11,188 bases of DNA, from the NCBI GenBank assembly GCA_947489925.1, contig CANLFK010000070.1, positions 1 through 11,188 on the forward strand. Reading direction: 5' to 3'. Shown piece after piece: positions 1 to 7,500 of this stretch. The notes below the pieces were generated by a model that saw nothing but the letters and a program-made list of their open reading frames with translations, made no database searches and was not told the DNA's origin. The position numbers and the translations under genes were made by a program. Numbering within the stretch: position 1 is the first letter of the stretch; each line of letters begins with the position of its first letter. This DNA is from Candidatus Caenarcanales bacterium. GTDB taxonomy: Bacteria; Cyanobacteriota; Vampirovibrionia; Caenarcaniphilales; Caenarcanaceae.

Positions 1-1
1 C

Positions 2-205
2 GCTGATGGTGGAAAAGCTATCACTCAAAGCGATCGGGATAAAGCTGACAGCGGTGAAGATCAATTTCCTATAGAATTAAGGGTTAATCGATCTTTAAAA
101 CTGGTTTTCAACTCAAAGGGAGAGCCAATCAATGATTATTTGAAAACCTGCAAAAATAGCGAAGGTAAAACCATTTTCAATATATTTACACCTAAAGCAA
201 AATAA
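2..205 (+). CDS. 3' end of a hypothetical protein, paralog of the next gene (5' end outside the window)
   Basis: An open frame runs from the left edge to a TAA at 203-205 and gives 67 residues of a C-terminus. Its last ~35 residues (LKLVFNSKGEPINDYLKTC, then KN-EGKTIFNIF) match the C-terminus of the following gene at 25 of 31 positions, so the two are tandem paralogs. The part before that (residues about 1-30, rich in D, G, K and S) does not match the neighbour. No catalytic motif is visible and I do not recognise the family. The next ATG lies only four bases after this stop, which suggests co-transcription. The gene is incomplete, so length, start and any signal peptide are unknown. Confidence 0.75.
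   Translation, partial: ADGGKAITQSDRDKADSGEDQFPIELRVNRSLKLVFNSKGEPINDYLKTCKNSEGKTIFNIFTPKAK
95..187 (+). repeat. Tandem-paralog repeat, copy A (C-terminal coding segment)
   Basis: This 93-bp stretch aligns without gaps to 1101-1193: by hand count 73 of 93 bases and 25 of 31 encoded residues agree. Many differences are at third codon positions (TTG/TTA, TGC/TGT, TTC/TTT), so the protein segment with its conserved cysteine (LKTCKN) has been kept under selection since the duplication. Confidence 0.75.
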
Positions 206-209
206 TAGT

Positions 210-1202
210 ATGAAATTAAAAAAAATATTAATAATTATACTTACTGCTCCGTTTGTACTTATAATTTCTATAATTTGCATAATGCTTTTGATTAGCGTAA
301 TTCAAGATAATCTAGCAAAGTACAACTCTTTCAATTTAAAGCTCTCATCTAGTTATAGTTGTGAAATAGGTAGTATTAAAACTTATTCTTATTTTAGCTA
401 TATTGCAAACTCCTCATACTATTCAATTTATGTTTATGAAAATAATAATAAGAAAATTTTTCTTGGTGGATCAGCAAGAGGAGAGGCTAAGGACTATCGT
501 TTATTCGGTGGAAAAAATATAAATCAAAAAGATATTGAAAATTCTCAAATAGCTTCGTTTCCTCTTCTGAATTGTTTGCAAAAAGATTTACAATTTGAAG
601 TAATCGATACTAAAACCTTTAATGAAATCAAAAGAAGTGCTAAAGAAAAAATGGCAAAGCTCAATAGTCCAGACATTCAGTATGAAAAAGAAAAGAGACT
701 AAGCTTATTTTATGAGTATCAATTGCCCAAAACTGACGCTACTTATATTAATCCAGAGTCAGTAACTAAAGAAGAGTTTAAGCAAATTGTAAATTGTGCC
801 AGAAATAATCATAAATCTCTTTTTTGGATAAGCAACATCTTTGTCTATAAAAAATACAATCCAAAATTTACAACAATTAACTGTCCTCTCTCAAAAGGTG
901 AAATCACAATTGAAGCTAATGGTACTACCAAATTTAAAATAGGTAATGAAAGTGTTTATCTTGGATACTACGATGAACAAGCTAATTTTATTAGAGAAAA
1001 ATCTATTGATGAATATTTCCGTTGTTCCAATAAAGATCATTCGGATAGTAAGTTTCTGAATGATGTAGATTTTGCTAGTTGCTATCAAGAATCCCAAGCT
1101 CTAAAACTACTGTTTGATGACAAAGGAAAGCCAATCAACGATTATTTAAAAACCTGTAAGAATATTGAAGGTAAAACCATTTTTAATATGTTTAAGCTTT
1201 GA
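210..1202 (+). CDS. Membrane-anchored hypothetical protein, cysteine-rich extracytoplasmic domain
   Basis: This is a 330-residue protein of unrecognised family. The N-terminus is basic (MKLKK) and followed by a long hydrophobic stretch, about residues 6-30 (ILIIILTAPFVLIISIICIM and onward), typical of an uncleaved signal anchor or a signal peptide. The rest is polar, with seven cysteines outside the hydrophobic segment (contexts YSCEI, LNCLQ, VNCAR, INCPL, FRCSN, ASCYQ, KTCKN), compatible with an exported, disulfide-containing domain. Residues about 298-328 repeat the C-terminus of the upstream partial gene. ATG 210 is chosen because it gives the complete basic-plus-hydrophobic leader and sits four bases after the previous stop; no clear Shine-Dalgarno is seen. 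Function is unknown; a surface or envelope role is inference from topology only. Confidence 0.75.
   Translation: MKLKKILIIILTAPFVLIISIICIMLLISVIQDNLAKYNSFNLKLSSSYSCEIGSIKTYSYFSYIANSSYYSIYVYENNNKKIFLGGSARGEAKDYRLFGGKNINQKDIENSQIASFPLLNCLQKDLQFEVIDTKTFNEIKRSAKEKMAKLNSPDIQYEKEKRLSLFYEYQLPKTDATYINPESVTKEEFKQIVNCARNNHKSLFWISNIFVYKKYNPKFTTINCPLSKGEITIEANGTTKFKIGNESVYLGYYDEQANFIREKSIDEYFRCSNKDHSDSKFLNDVDFASCYQESQALKLLFDDKGKPINDYLKTCKNIEGKTIFNMFKL
1101..1193 (+). repeat. Tandem-paralog repeat, copy B (C-terminal coding segment)
   Basis: Partner of the repeat at 95-187, lying at the 3' end of the complete paralog. The offset between the copies is 1006 bp, close to one gene length, as expected for tandem gene duplication. 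Confidence 0.75.
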
Positions 1203-1217
1203 AGTAAAATTATTGTT

Positions 1218-1248
1218 ATGAAATTAAAAAAATATTGATAATAAAATT
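1218..1248 (+). pseudogene. Start-of-gene relic of a third paralog; probable left junction of the inserted module
   Basis: ATGAAATTAAAAAAATATTG at 1218-1237 repeats the start of the paralog at 210 (ATGAAATTAAAAAAAATATT) except that the A-run is 7 instead of 8 and one A is a G. The missing A moves the frame so that the codons read M-K-L-K-K-Y-stop. If the base is restored the frame reads MKLKKILI, the same leader as the complete paralog. The similarity ends within about 30 bases, where the helicase start (ATG 1249) begins. The likely explanation is that another array member was truncated when the helicase/methylase module arrived. The match is short and AT-rich, so chance is not excluded. Confidence 0.5.
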
Positions 1249-2451
1249 ATGCCAACTATTTATGATAATATTGAAAAATTCTTAGCTCCTGAATTGATTG
1301 AGACCTTAAAAGAATCATATAAAGCCGATTTTTGTGTTGGTTTTTTTAATTTATTTGGTTGGGAATTACTTGGTAATTATATTGATAATTTTTCTGGTAC
1401 AAATAATGAAAAATGTCGTTTATTAATTGGTATTCAAAGTTCCCCTAAAGAAGACTTAAAAAAGTATAGAAATATTTTAGATAATAATGAAATTGACCAA
1501 AAAGAACTTCCTGAATTAAAGAAAAAAATAGTACAAGATTTTAAAACACAATTAGAATTACAAATACCTTCCAATAAGAAAGAACAAGCATTAAATAAAT
1601 TAATTGAACAAATAGAAAATAATAAACTTGATATAAAATTATATTTAGAACATTCACTTCATGCAAAACTTTATTTACTTTTTACAAATAGTAGAAAAAC
1701 TCCAATTGTAGGTTATTTAGGTAGTAGTAATTTAACCTTTTCTGGATTACAAAAACAAGGTGAATTAAATGTTGATATACTTGATCAGGATGCAGCTACT
1801 AAATTAGCAACTTGGTTTGAGGAGAGATGGAATTCAAGGTTTTGTTTAAATATAAATAAAGAATTAATAGAAATTATAAAAAATGGTTGGCCTGGACAAA
1901 AAGATATTAAACCTTTTCATATTTATCTTAAAATGGCATATCATTTATCACAAGAAGCTAGGCTTGGATTGGCTGAATTTGCGATTCCCAAAGACTTTAG
2001 AAATGTTTTATTTGATTATCAAAAAGTAGCAGTACAAATAGCCTCAAGGTACTTAAATAAAAGAAATGGTGTAATTATTGGAGATGTTGTTGGCTTAGGC
2101 AAAACCTTGATGGCAACGGCTATAACAAGAATATTTGAAGATGATCATGGTTTTCAAACTTTAATTATTTGTCCAGTTGGTCTTGTGCATATGTGGGAAG
2201 ATTATAAAGATAGTTATGGTATGAGAGCCAAAATTATTCCTTCTTCAAAAGTAATTAAAGAATTAAAAGATTTAAAAAGATATAAATTGGTTTTGATTGA
2301 TGAAAGCCATAATTTAAGGAATAGAGAAACAAAGGTTTATCAGGCAATTAGAGAGTATATTCAATCTAATGATAGTAAAGTATTATTATTGACAGCAACG
2401 CCATATAATAAGTCTTTTGAAGATTTAGCTAATCAACTTAGATATTTATAA
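1249..2451 (+). CDS. PLD-domain / SNF2-like helicase, N-terminal part (gene broken by frameshift)
   Basis: This encodes the first 400 residues of a protein that should be about 1113 residues long. Residues about 1-190 look like a phospholipase D-type nuclease domain: HAK at 138-140 (the HxK element) followed by GSSN at 158-161 and a later GELNVD, as in helicase-linked PLD domains; the classical aspartate after HxK is not evident. The first RecA-like helicase domain follows: Walker A GDVVGLGKT at 278-286, CPVGLVHMW as motif Ia, Walker B DESHN at 351-355, and motif III TATPYNKS from 382. The expected role is an ATP-driven DNA translocase with a nuclease domain, acting as the effector of the neighbouring methyltransferase. 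The reading stops at TAA 2449-2451 in the middle of the SNF2 fold, and the protein resumes one frame back. No strong ribosome site precedes ATG 1249. The DNA is markedly more AT-rich than dnaE to the right. Confidence 0.85.
   Translation: MPTIYDNIEKFLAPELIETLKESYKADFCVGFFNLFGWELLGNYIDNFSGTNNEKCRLLIGIQSSPKEDLKKYRNILDNNEIDQKELPELKKKIVQDFKTQLELQIPSNKKEQALNKLIEQIENNKLDIKLYLEHSLHAKLYLLFTNSRKTPIVGYLGSSNLTFSGLQKQGELNVDILDQDAATKLATWFEERWNSRFCLNINKELIEIIKNGWPGQKDIKPFHIYLKMAYHLSQEARLGLAEFAIPKDFRNVLFDYQKVAVQIASRYLNKRNGVIIGDVVGLGKTLMATAITRIFEDDHGFQTLIICPVGLVHMWEDYKDSYGMRAKIIPSSKVIKELKDLKRYKLVLIDESHNLRNRETKVYQAIREYIQSNDSKVLLLTATPYNKSFEDLANQLRYL
2440..2451 (+). other. Frameshift site in the helicase gene
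   Basis: The frame that encodes NQLR ends in TAT TTA TAA. The other frame is open from 2442 (it is closed by TAG at 2439-2441) and continues FINEDDDLGIKPEKYI, which is what SNF2/HepA-like proteins have after NQLR (from memory, NQLRLF-x-E-D-x-DLGI-x-PE). Adding one T after AGA 2440-2442 restores NQLRLFINEDDDLGI. A single-base deletion, real or a sequencing/assembly error, is the simplest reading. A -1 slip at TTA would give NQLRYLINEDD of the same length, but the site has no canonical X-XXY-YYZ heptamer. Confidence 0.85.
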
Positions 2452-4589
2452 ATGAAGATGATGATTTAGGTATAAAACCAGAAAAATATATAAAAGAACA
2501 TTGTGATAATAGTGAAACTGAATTTTATAAAAAACATCCTAATTGTCATATTCGTTCAATTGGGGCTTTTGAAAAGAGTTGTTTTGCTGATGATTGGCGA
2601 GAATTATTAAGATTATTTTTAGTAAGAAGAACTAGACAAGTTGTAGAAAATATATATGCTAAAACTGATAAAGTTTCTGGAAGAAAATATTTAGAATTAT
2701 TTGATGGTTCAAAAAACTATTTTCCTTTGCGTATACCTAAAACAATTAAATTTCAGCAGGAAAATAATCAGTACGGAAAACTATTTTCTGAAGAAGTTGA
2801 AAATAATATTAATACTTTGTTGTTACCAAGATATGGCTTATTGCGTTATTTGAATAATTCTAATAAGTCAAGAATACCTAATGCACAAGAAAAAGAAATT
2901 ATAAAAAATCTTACTAAAGCGGGTGAAAGATTAATAGGTTTTACGAGAATTAATTTGTTTAAAAGATTAGAAAGTTCTGGAGATAGTTTTATTAAATCAT
3001 TACAAAGACAAATAATAAAAAACTATATATTTATTTATGCTATTCAAAATAATTTAAAATTACCAATTGGAAAATCTATATATGAAGACCTTTCAGAATA
3101 TATGGACGATACCGACAATGATACTGATAATGATGAAATTGAATTTACAAAAAACGAAAAACTACTTTTGATTGCACAAAAAATATATGAAAAATACTTA
3201 AACAATTATGAAACTAAATTTAAGTGGATTGGAAGCGATTTATTTGATAAAAAACTATTAGAGACTTTGAATGAAGATTGTGATTTATTGAATAATATTT
3301 TAAAAATAGCTGATAATTGGAATCCTTCAGAAGACCCTAAAATAAATGAATTAGAAAAATTAATCTCTAAACATAAAAATGAAAAAATATTAGTTTTTAC
3401 ACAATTTGCAGATACTGCTAAGTATATAGAAAAAGAATTAATCAACCGAGGAATTACCTGTATAAAAGCTATTACTGGGCAAATGACTAATCAAACTGAG
3501 TTTGTATATAAATTTAGTCCAGAAAGTAATAATAAAACAATAGAAAAAGAGAATCAAATTCAAATTGTAATTTCTACTGATGTATTAAGTGAAGGACAAA
3601 ATTTGCAAGATGCTCATATTATTGTTAATTTTGATATACCTTGGGCAATTATTCGATTAATTCAAAGAGCGGGTCGTGTTGATAGAATTGGGCAAAAATC
3701 TCCAGAAATACTTTGTTATACTTTTTTACCAGCAGAAGGCTTAGAAAAAATAATACAATTAAGAGAGAGAGTAAAAAATAGATTAAATCAAAATAGTAAT
3801 GTTATTGGCTCAGATGAAAAGTTTTTTGGTGATGAAGAATATTCAGAAGAACATTTAACAAATATTTATAATGAAGCAAAAGAATCATTGAATGATAATA
3901 ATGACCAAGATATAGACTTACATTCTCATGCTTATCATATTTGGAAAACTGCCATTGCTATTGATCCAAAATTAGAAAAAATAATTCCAGAAATGCCTAA
4001 TAATATTTATTCTACTAAACAAAGAATACCTACTGAACACGACAAAGAAGGCGTTTTGGTTTATGTAAAAACCGATAATGGAAGTGATGCTCTTGCTTTT
4101 TTAGATAAAGAGGGAAATAGTATAACTGAATCGCAGTTTGAAATTTTATCTTTGGCTAGATGTTCTATTAACGAAAAATTATTACCAAAAGAAAATATAC
4201 ATCATGAATTAGTAGAAACAGCATTAAAACAAGTACATGGAAAGATCAGAAATACAGTCTCTGGCGGGCAAATGAGCAAACTTACTACTAGAGTTTATAA
4301 TAGATTAAATGCAGAATTAACTAGAAGAGAAAAAACACCTTTATTATTTCCACAAAATGAAATTTCTGATTTAAAAAAAGCTATTAATGATTTGTATAAT
4401 GGTGGTATCTTAATGCAAGAAGCTAATGATATTTTGCATAGACAACTAAAAATGGAAGTTTCTGATAAAGACCTTGTTAATCTTGTAATTGCTTTGTATT
4501 CAGAAAATAAATTAACCTTGAAGCATAAAACAAATGAAGAAAATGAAGCTAGAATAATATGTTCAATGGGGATTTTTGATAAAAATTAA
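2442..4589 (+). CDS. SNF2-like helicase, C-terminal part (continuation after frameshift)
   Basis: This frame is open from 2442 to TAA 4587-4589 and carries the remainder of the helicase. It starts with the tail of the first ATPase domain (FINEDDDLGI, then FADDWRELLRLFLVRRTR), followed by a variable insert with an acidic run (DDTDNDTDNDE). The second RecA domain has KILVFTQFADTAKYIEKEL (motif IV), ISTDVLSEGQNLQDA (motif V, about residues 775-789 of the repaired protein) and QRAGRVDRIGQ (motif VI with arginine fingers, about 806-816). A C-terminal region of about 250 residues has no motif I can name. There is no ATG near the 5' end. TTG 2727 is in frame but lies inside conserved sequence, so it is not a credible start; without frame restoration this half is unlikely to be made. 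The gene ends one base before the methyltransferase ATG, indicating an operon. Confidence 0.85.
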   Translation: MFINEDDDLGIKPEKYIKEHCDNSETEFYKKHPNCHIRSIGAFEKSCFADDWRELLRLFLVRRTRQVVENIYAKTDKVSGRKYLELFDGSKNYFPLRIPKTIKFQQENNQYGKLFSEEVENNINTLLLPRYGLLRYLNNSNKSRIPNAQEKEIIKNLTKAGERLIGFTRINLFKRLESSGDSFIKSLQRQIIKNYIFIYAIQNNLKLPIGKSIYEDLSEYMDDTDNDTDNDEIEFTKNEKLLLIAQKIYEKYLNNYETKFKWIGSDLFDKKLLETLNEDCDLLNNILKIADNWNPSEDPKINELEKLISKHKNEKILVFTQFADTAKYIEKELINRGITCIKAITGQMTNQTEFVYKFSPESNNKTIEKENQIQIVISTDVLSEGQNLQDAHIIVNFDIPWAIIRLIQRAGRVDRIGQKSPEILCYTFLPAEGLEKIIQLRERVKNRLNQNSNVIGSDEKFFGDEEYSEEHLTNIYNEAKESLNDNNDQDIDLHSHAYHIWKTAIAIDPKLEKIIPEMPNNIYSTKQRIPTEHDKEGVLVYVKTDNGSDALAFLDKEGNSITESQFEILSLARCSINEKLLPKENIHHELVETALKQVHGKIRNTVSGGQMSKLTTRVYNRLNAELTRREKTPLLFPQNEISDLKKAINDLYNGGILMQEANDILHRQLKMEVSDKDLVNLVIALYSENKLTLKHKTNEENEARIICSMGIFDKN

Positions 4590-4590
4590 T

Positions 4591-7500
4591 ATGTCTAAAA
4601 CTGATAATGAAAAGAGATTAAACTTACTCAATCAATTTGATTTTAAACCTTTGTTTAGAGAACTTGGCTGGGATAAATATATTTATGAAAATTCATTGAA
4701 TATTGAAAATCAAACTTATTTAATTAATGGAATTGCTGATAAAAGAGGATTTAAAATTTATGAATGCTTGTCTGAAAGCGAAATTCCTCAAGTAAGTATT
4801 AGACAAAAAATTGCTAAAGAACTTGAAACAATTGGCTATGAAAATTTAATTATTTTTATAAATCAATCAAAAACTATTCAACTTTGGCAGTATAAAATTA
4901 AAGAAATTGGTAAACCTCAAAGATTAATTACTCATACTTTTAATAAAAATTCCTCGGGTAATGCTTTACTACAAAAGCTAAATGGAATTACCATAACTAT
5001 TGAAGAAGAAGAAAGTTTGCTTGGTATTAGTGATATATCAAAAAAAGTAAAAAGCGAATTTAATAAAGATAAAGTTACTAAGAAATTTTATGAACTTTTT
5101 GATAAAGAAAGAAAATCATTTCTTGGCTTTCTGACTGGAATTCCAGATGAGAATATTCAAAATTGGTATATTTCAGTAATTATTAATCGTTTAATGTTTA
5201 TTTACTTTATTCAGAAAAAAGGCTTTTTAAATAATGATTTAGACTACTTAAGAAATAAATTAAGAGAAGTACAATTACAAAAAGAAAATAGTTTTTATAA
5301 AGATTTTTTATGCCCTCTCTTCTTTGAAGGATTCGCTCAGCAAGAGAGTAATAGAACAAATACAATTAAAAATTTATTAGGTGATATTCCATACTTAAAT
5401 GGTGGTTTATTTTTAAAACATCAAATAGAAGAAACGCATAATCAACAAATACAAATACCAGATATTGCTTTTGAAAAACTATTTGAATTCTTTGAAAAAT
5501 ATCAATGGCATTTAGATGATAGACCTCTGAAAGAGCAAAATGAAATTAATCCAGATATACTTGGACATATATTTGAAAAGTATATTAATCAAAAACAAAT
5601 GGGTGCTTATTATACAAAAGAAGATATAACCGACTATATTTCTAAAAATACTATAATACCTTTTTTATTAAATCAAATCGAAAATAATATACAAATATTT
5701 GATTTATTACAAAATAATCCCAGAAAATATATATATGAATCAGTACAAAAAGGAATAGATTTACCCTTACCAGATAATATAAAACAAGGAATTAATGATA
5801 TTTCTAAACGCACAAATTGGAATAAATTAGCCCCAGATGAATATGCACTGCCTACTGAAATATGGAGAGAAGTAATAGCTCGCAGAGAAAGATATGAAGA
5901 AATATATACTAAATTAAAAAATGGTGAAATTAAACAAGTTGCAGATTTAATAACTTACAATTTAGATATAAAACAATTTGCTCAAGACTTGATTGAAACC
6001 ACCGAAAACCCCTCTCTAGTTTTAGATTTTTATCAGGCAATTCAAAAAATTACAGTACTTGATCCTACTTGTGGTTCTGGTGCATTTTTATTTGCCGCTT
6101 TAAATATTTTAGAAACTTTATATTCAGCTTGCATTGAAAGAATGGAGGAAATGTACCCCCCAGCCCCCTTAACAGAGGGAGTTTCAGAGATTCAAGCCAT
6201 ACAATTATTTAAAGAAGAACTGGAAAAAATAAATCAACATCCATCAAGAGAATACTTTATTTATAAGTCAATAATACTCAATAACCTCTATGGCGTAGAC
6301 ATAATGGAAGAAGCTACTGAAATTTGTAAGCTAAGATTATTTTTAAAACTTGTTTCAGTAATTAATGATAAATCGCAAATTGAACCGCTCCCAGACATTG
6401 ATTTTAATATTAAAGCTGGTAATGCTCTTATTGGTTTTGCTAGTTATCCCGAAATAAGAGAGGCTCTTTCTGGTGGAGAACAGTCAAGCTCTTTGAAATT
6501 TGATTTGTTTACAATTTCCGCTTACGGTGAGTCAATTAGTAATGCTGGTAAAAAAGTTAGTTCGATTTATCGTAAATTTAAAGAATTACAAACTCAAAAA
6601 GATACAAATTGTACTCAATTAGCTGATACTAAAAAAGAATTAAAAAGCTCTCTCACAAAGCTAAATGACGAATTAAATACTTATCTTGCTCAGGCTAGGT
6701 ATGGTTTTGACCTGAAAAAGAAAAAAGAATATGATGAATTTATTTCTACTCATCAGCCTTTTCATTGGTATACAGAATTTTATGAAATTATTGAATCGGG
6801 CGGTTTTGATGTCATTATCGGGAATCCTCCATATGTTGAGTACTCAAAAGTAAAAAAAGACTATCAAATTAAAGGCTATGAAACAGAGAGTTGCGGAAAT
6901 TTATATGCTTTTGTTGTTGAAAGATGTTTGAAAATACTGAAGAATAAGCCTAAACCCCCTAACCCCCTTGACAGGGGGAACTTGAAGGATTTGGATACTA
7001 CCTTTGTAGAGAAAGTACAAAATACTAAAAAAACTACTGCTCAAAAATCTAAAAAACTAAACAATGAAACTCCCCCTGTCAAGGGGGCTGGGGGGTTTTC
7101 TGGCTATTGCGGAATGATAGTACCTCATTCATCTATTTGTACTGATCGAATGGAATCTTTCATTAATTTATTTTCTAAAGAGTTTACTTCTTGGTTTTCA
7201 ACTTATTGTATTAGACCTTCAAAACTGTTTAATGGCGTAGATCAAAGATTATTAATTTTTCTTTCTACTCACAATCAACAAGATTTAAAATTTGTAAGTA
7301 AGTATCATAGATGGAATGAAGAATTTAGAAATTTTCTATTTGAGAATTTAGAATTAAACCCATTTATATCTTTGAAAGGGGAAATTCAGAACTCTATTTT
7401 GAAAATTTATAAAAATATTGAGAATAGAATTTTAGAAAAAGTTACTAAACACAAAATACTTAATGATTTTTTAGTAAGTTCTTCAAAAAATATTTGTTAT

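Larger units (their letters stand above)
6952..7098. mobile_element. 147-bp in-frame inverted-repeat element (MITE/palindromic-element-like) in the methyltransferase gene
   Basis: Two 32-bp arms in inverted orientation (6952-6983 and 7067-7098) enclose an 83-bp AT-rich centre. From arm end to arm end it is 147 bp, exactly 49 codons, with no stop, so the host protein stays in frame. The encoded peptide is rich in P, K, T, N and Q (KPPNPLDRG, then KKTTAQKSKK, then TPPVKGAGG). It sits between CLKILKN and GYCGMIVPHSS, two blocks that are normally close together after NPPY in related enzymes as I remember them. No transposase is encoded and no clear target duplication is visible, so it would be non-autonomous if mobile. 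Confidence 0.6.

Noticed and set aside
891..1097. Minus-strand 68-codon ORF
   Set aside because: It is antisense to the membrane-anchored paralog, with no motif or start signal; a composition-driven shadow in AT-rich DNA.
2440..2451. Programmed -1 ribosomal frameshifting
   Set aside because: No canonical slippery heptamer and no evident downstream pseudoknot in this AT-rich stretch. A plain one-base deletion or sequence error explains it better, though recoding is not excluded.
3206..3445. Minus-strand 79-codon ORF
   Set aside because: It is antisense to helicase coding sequence with clear motifs on the plus strand; no independent support.
2727..4589. A separate helicase gene beginning at TTG 2727
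   Set aside because: The same frame is open back to 2442 and encodes conserved SNF2 sequence before 2727 (DDWRELLRLFLVRRTR, DGSKNYFPLRIPK). TTG 2727 is an internal leucine codon, not a start.
4576..4590. TTG 4576 as the methyltransferase start
   Set aside because: It overlaps the helicase end and only adds MIKIN. ATG 4591, one base after the helicase stop, fits the tight operon spacing.
6153..7098. GC-rich hairpins as transcription terminators
   Set aside because: They lie inside an intact open frame, are not followed by a T-run, and the gene continues for about 900 bases with conserved domains.
6153..7098. CRISPR-like repeats
   Set aside because: Only three copies, in mixed orientation, unevenly spaced and inside a coding region; no array and no cas genes.
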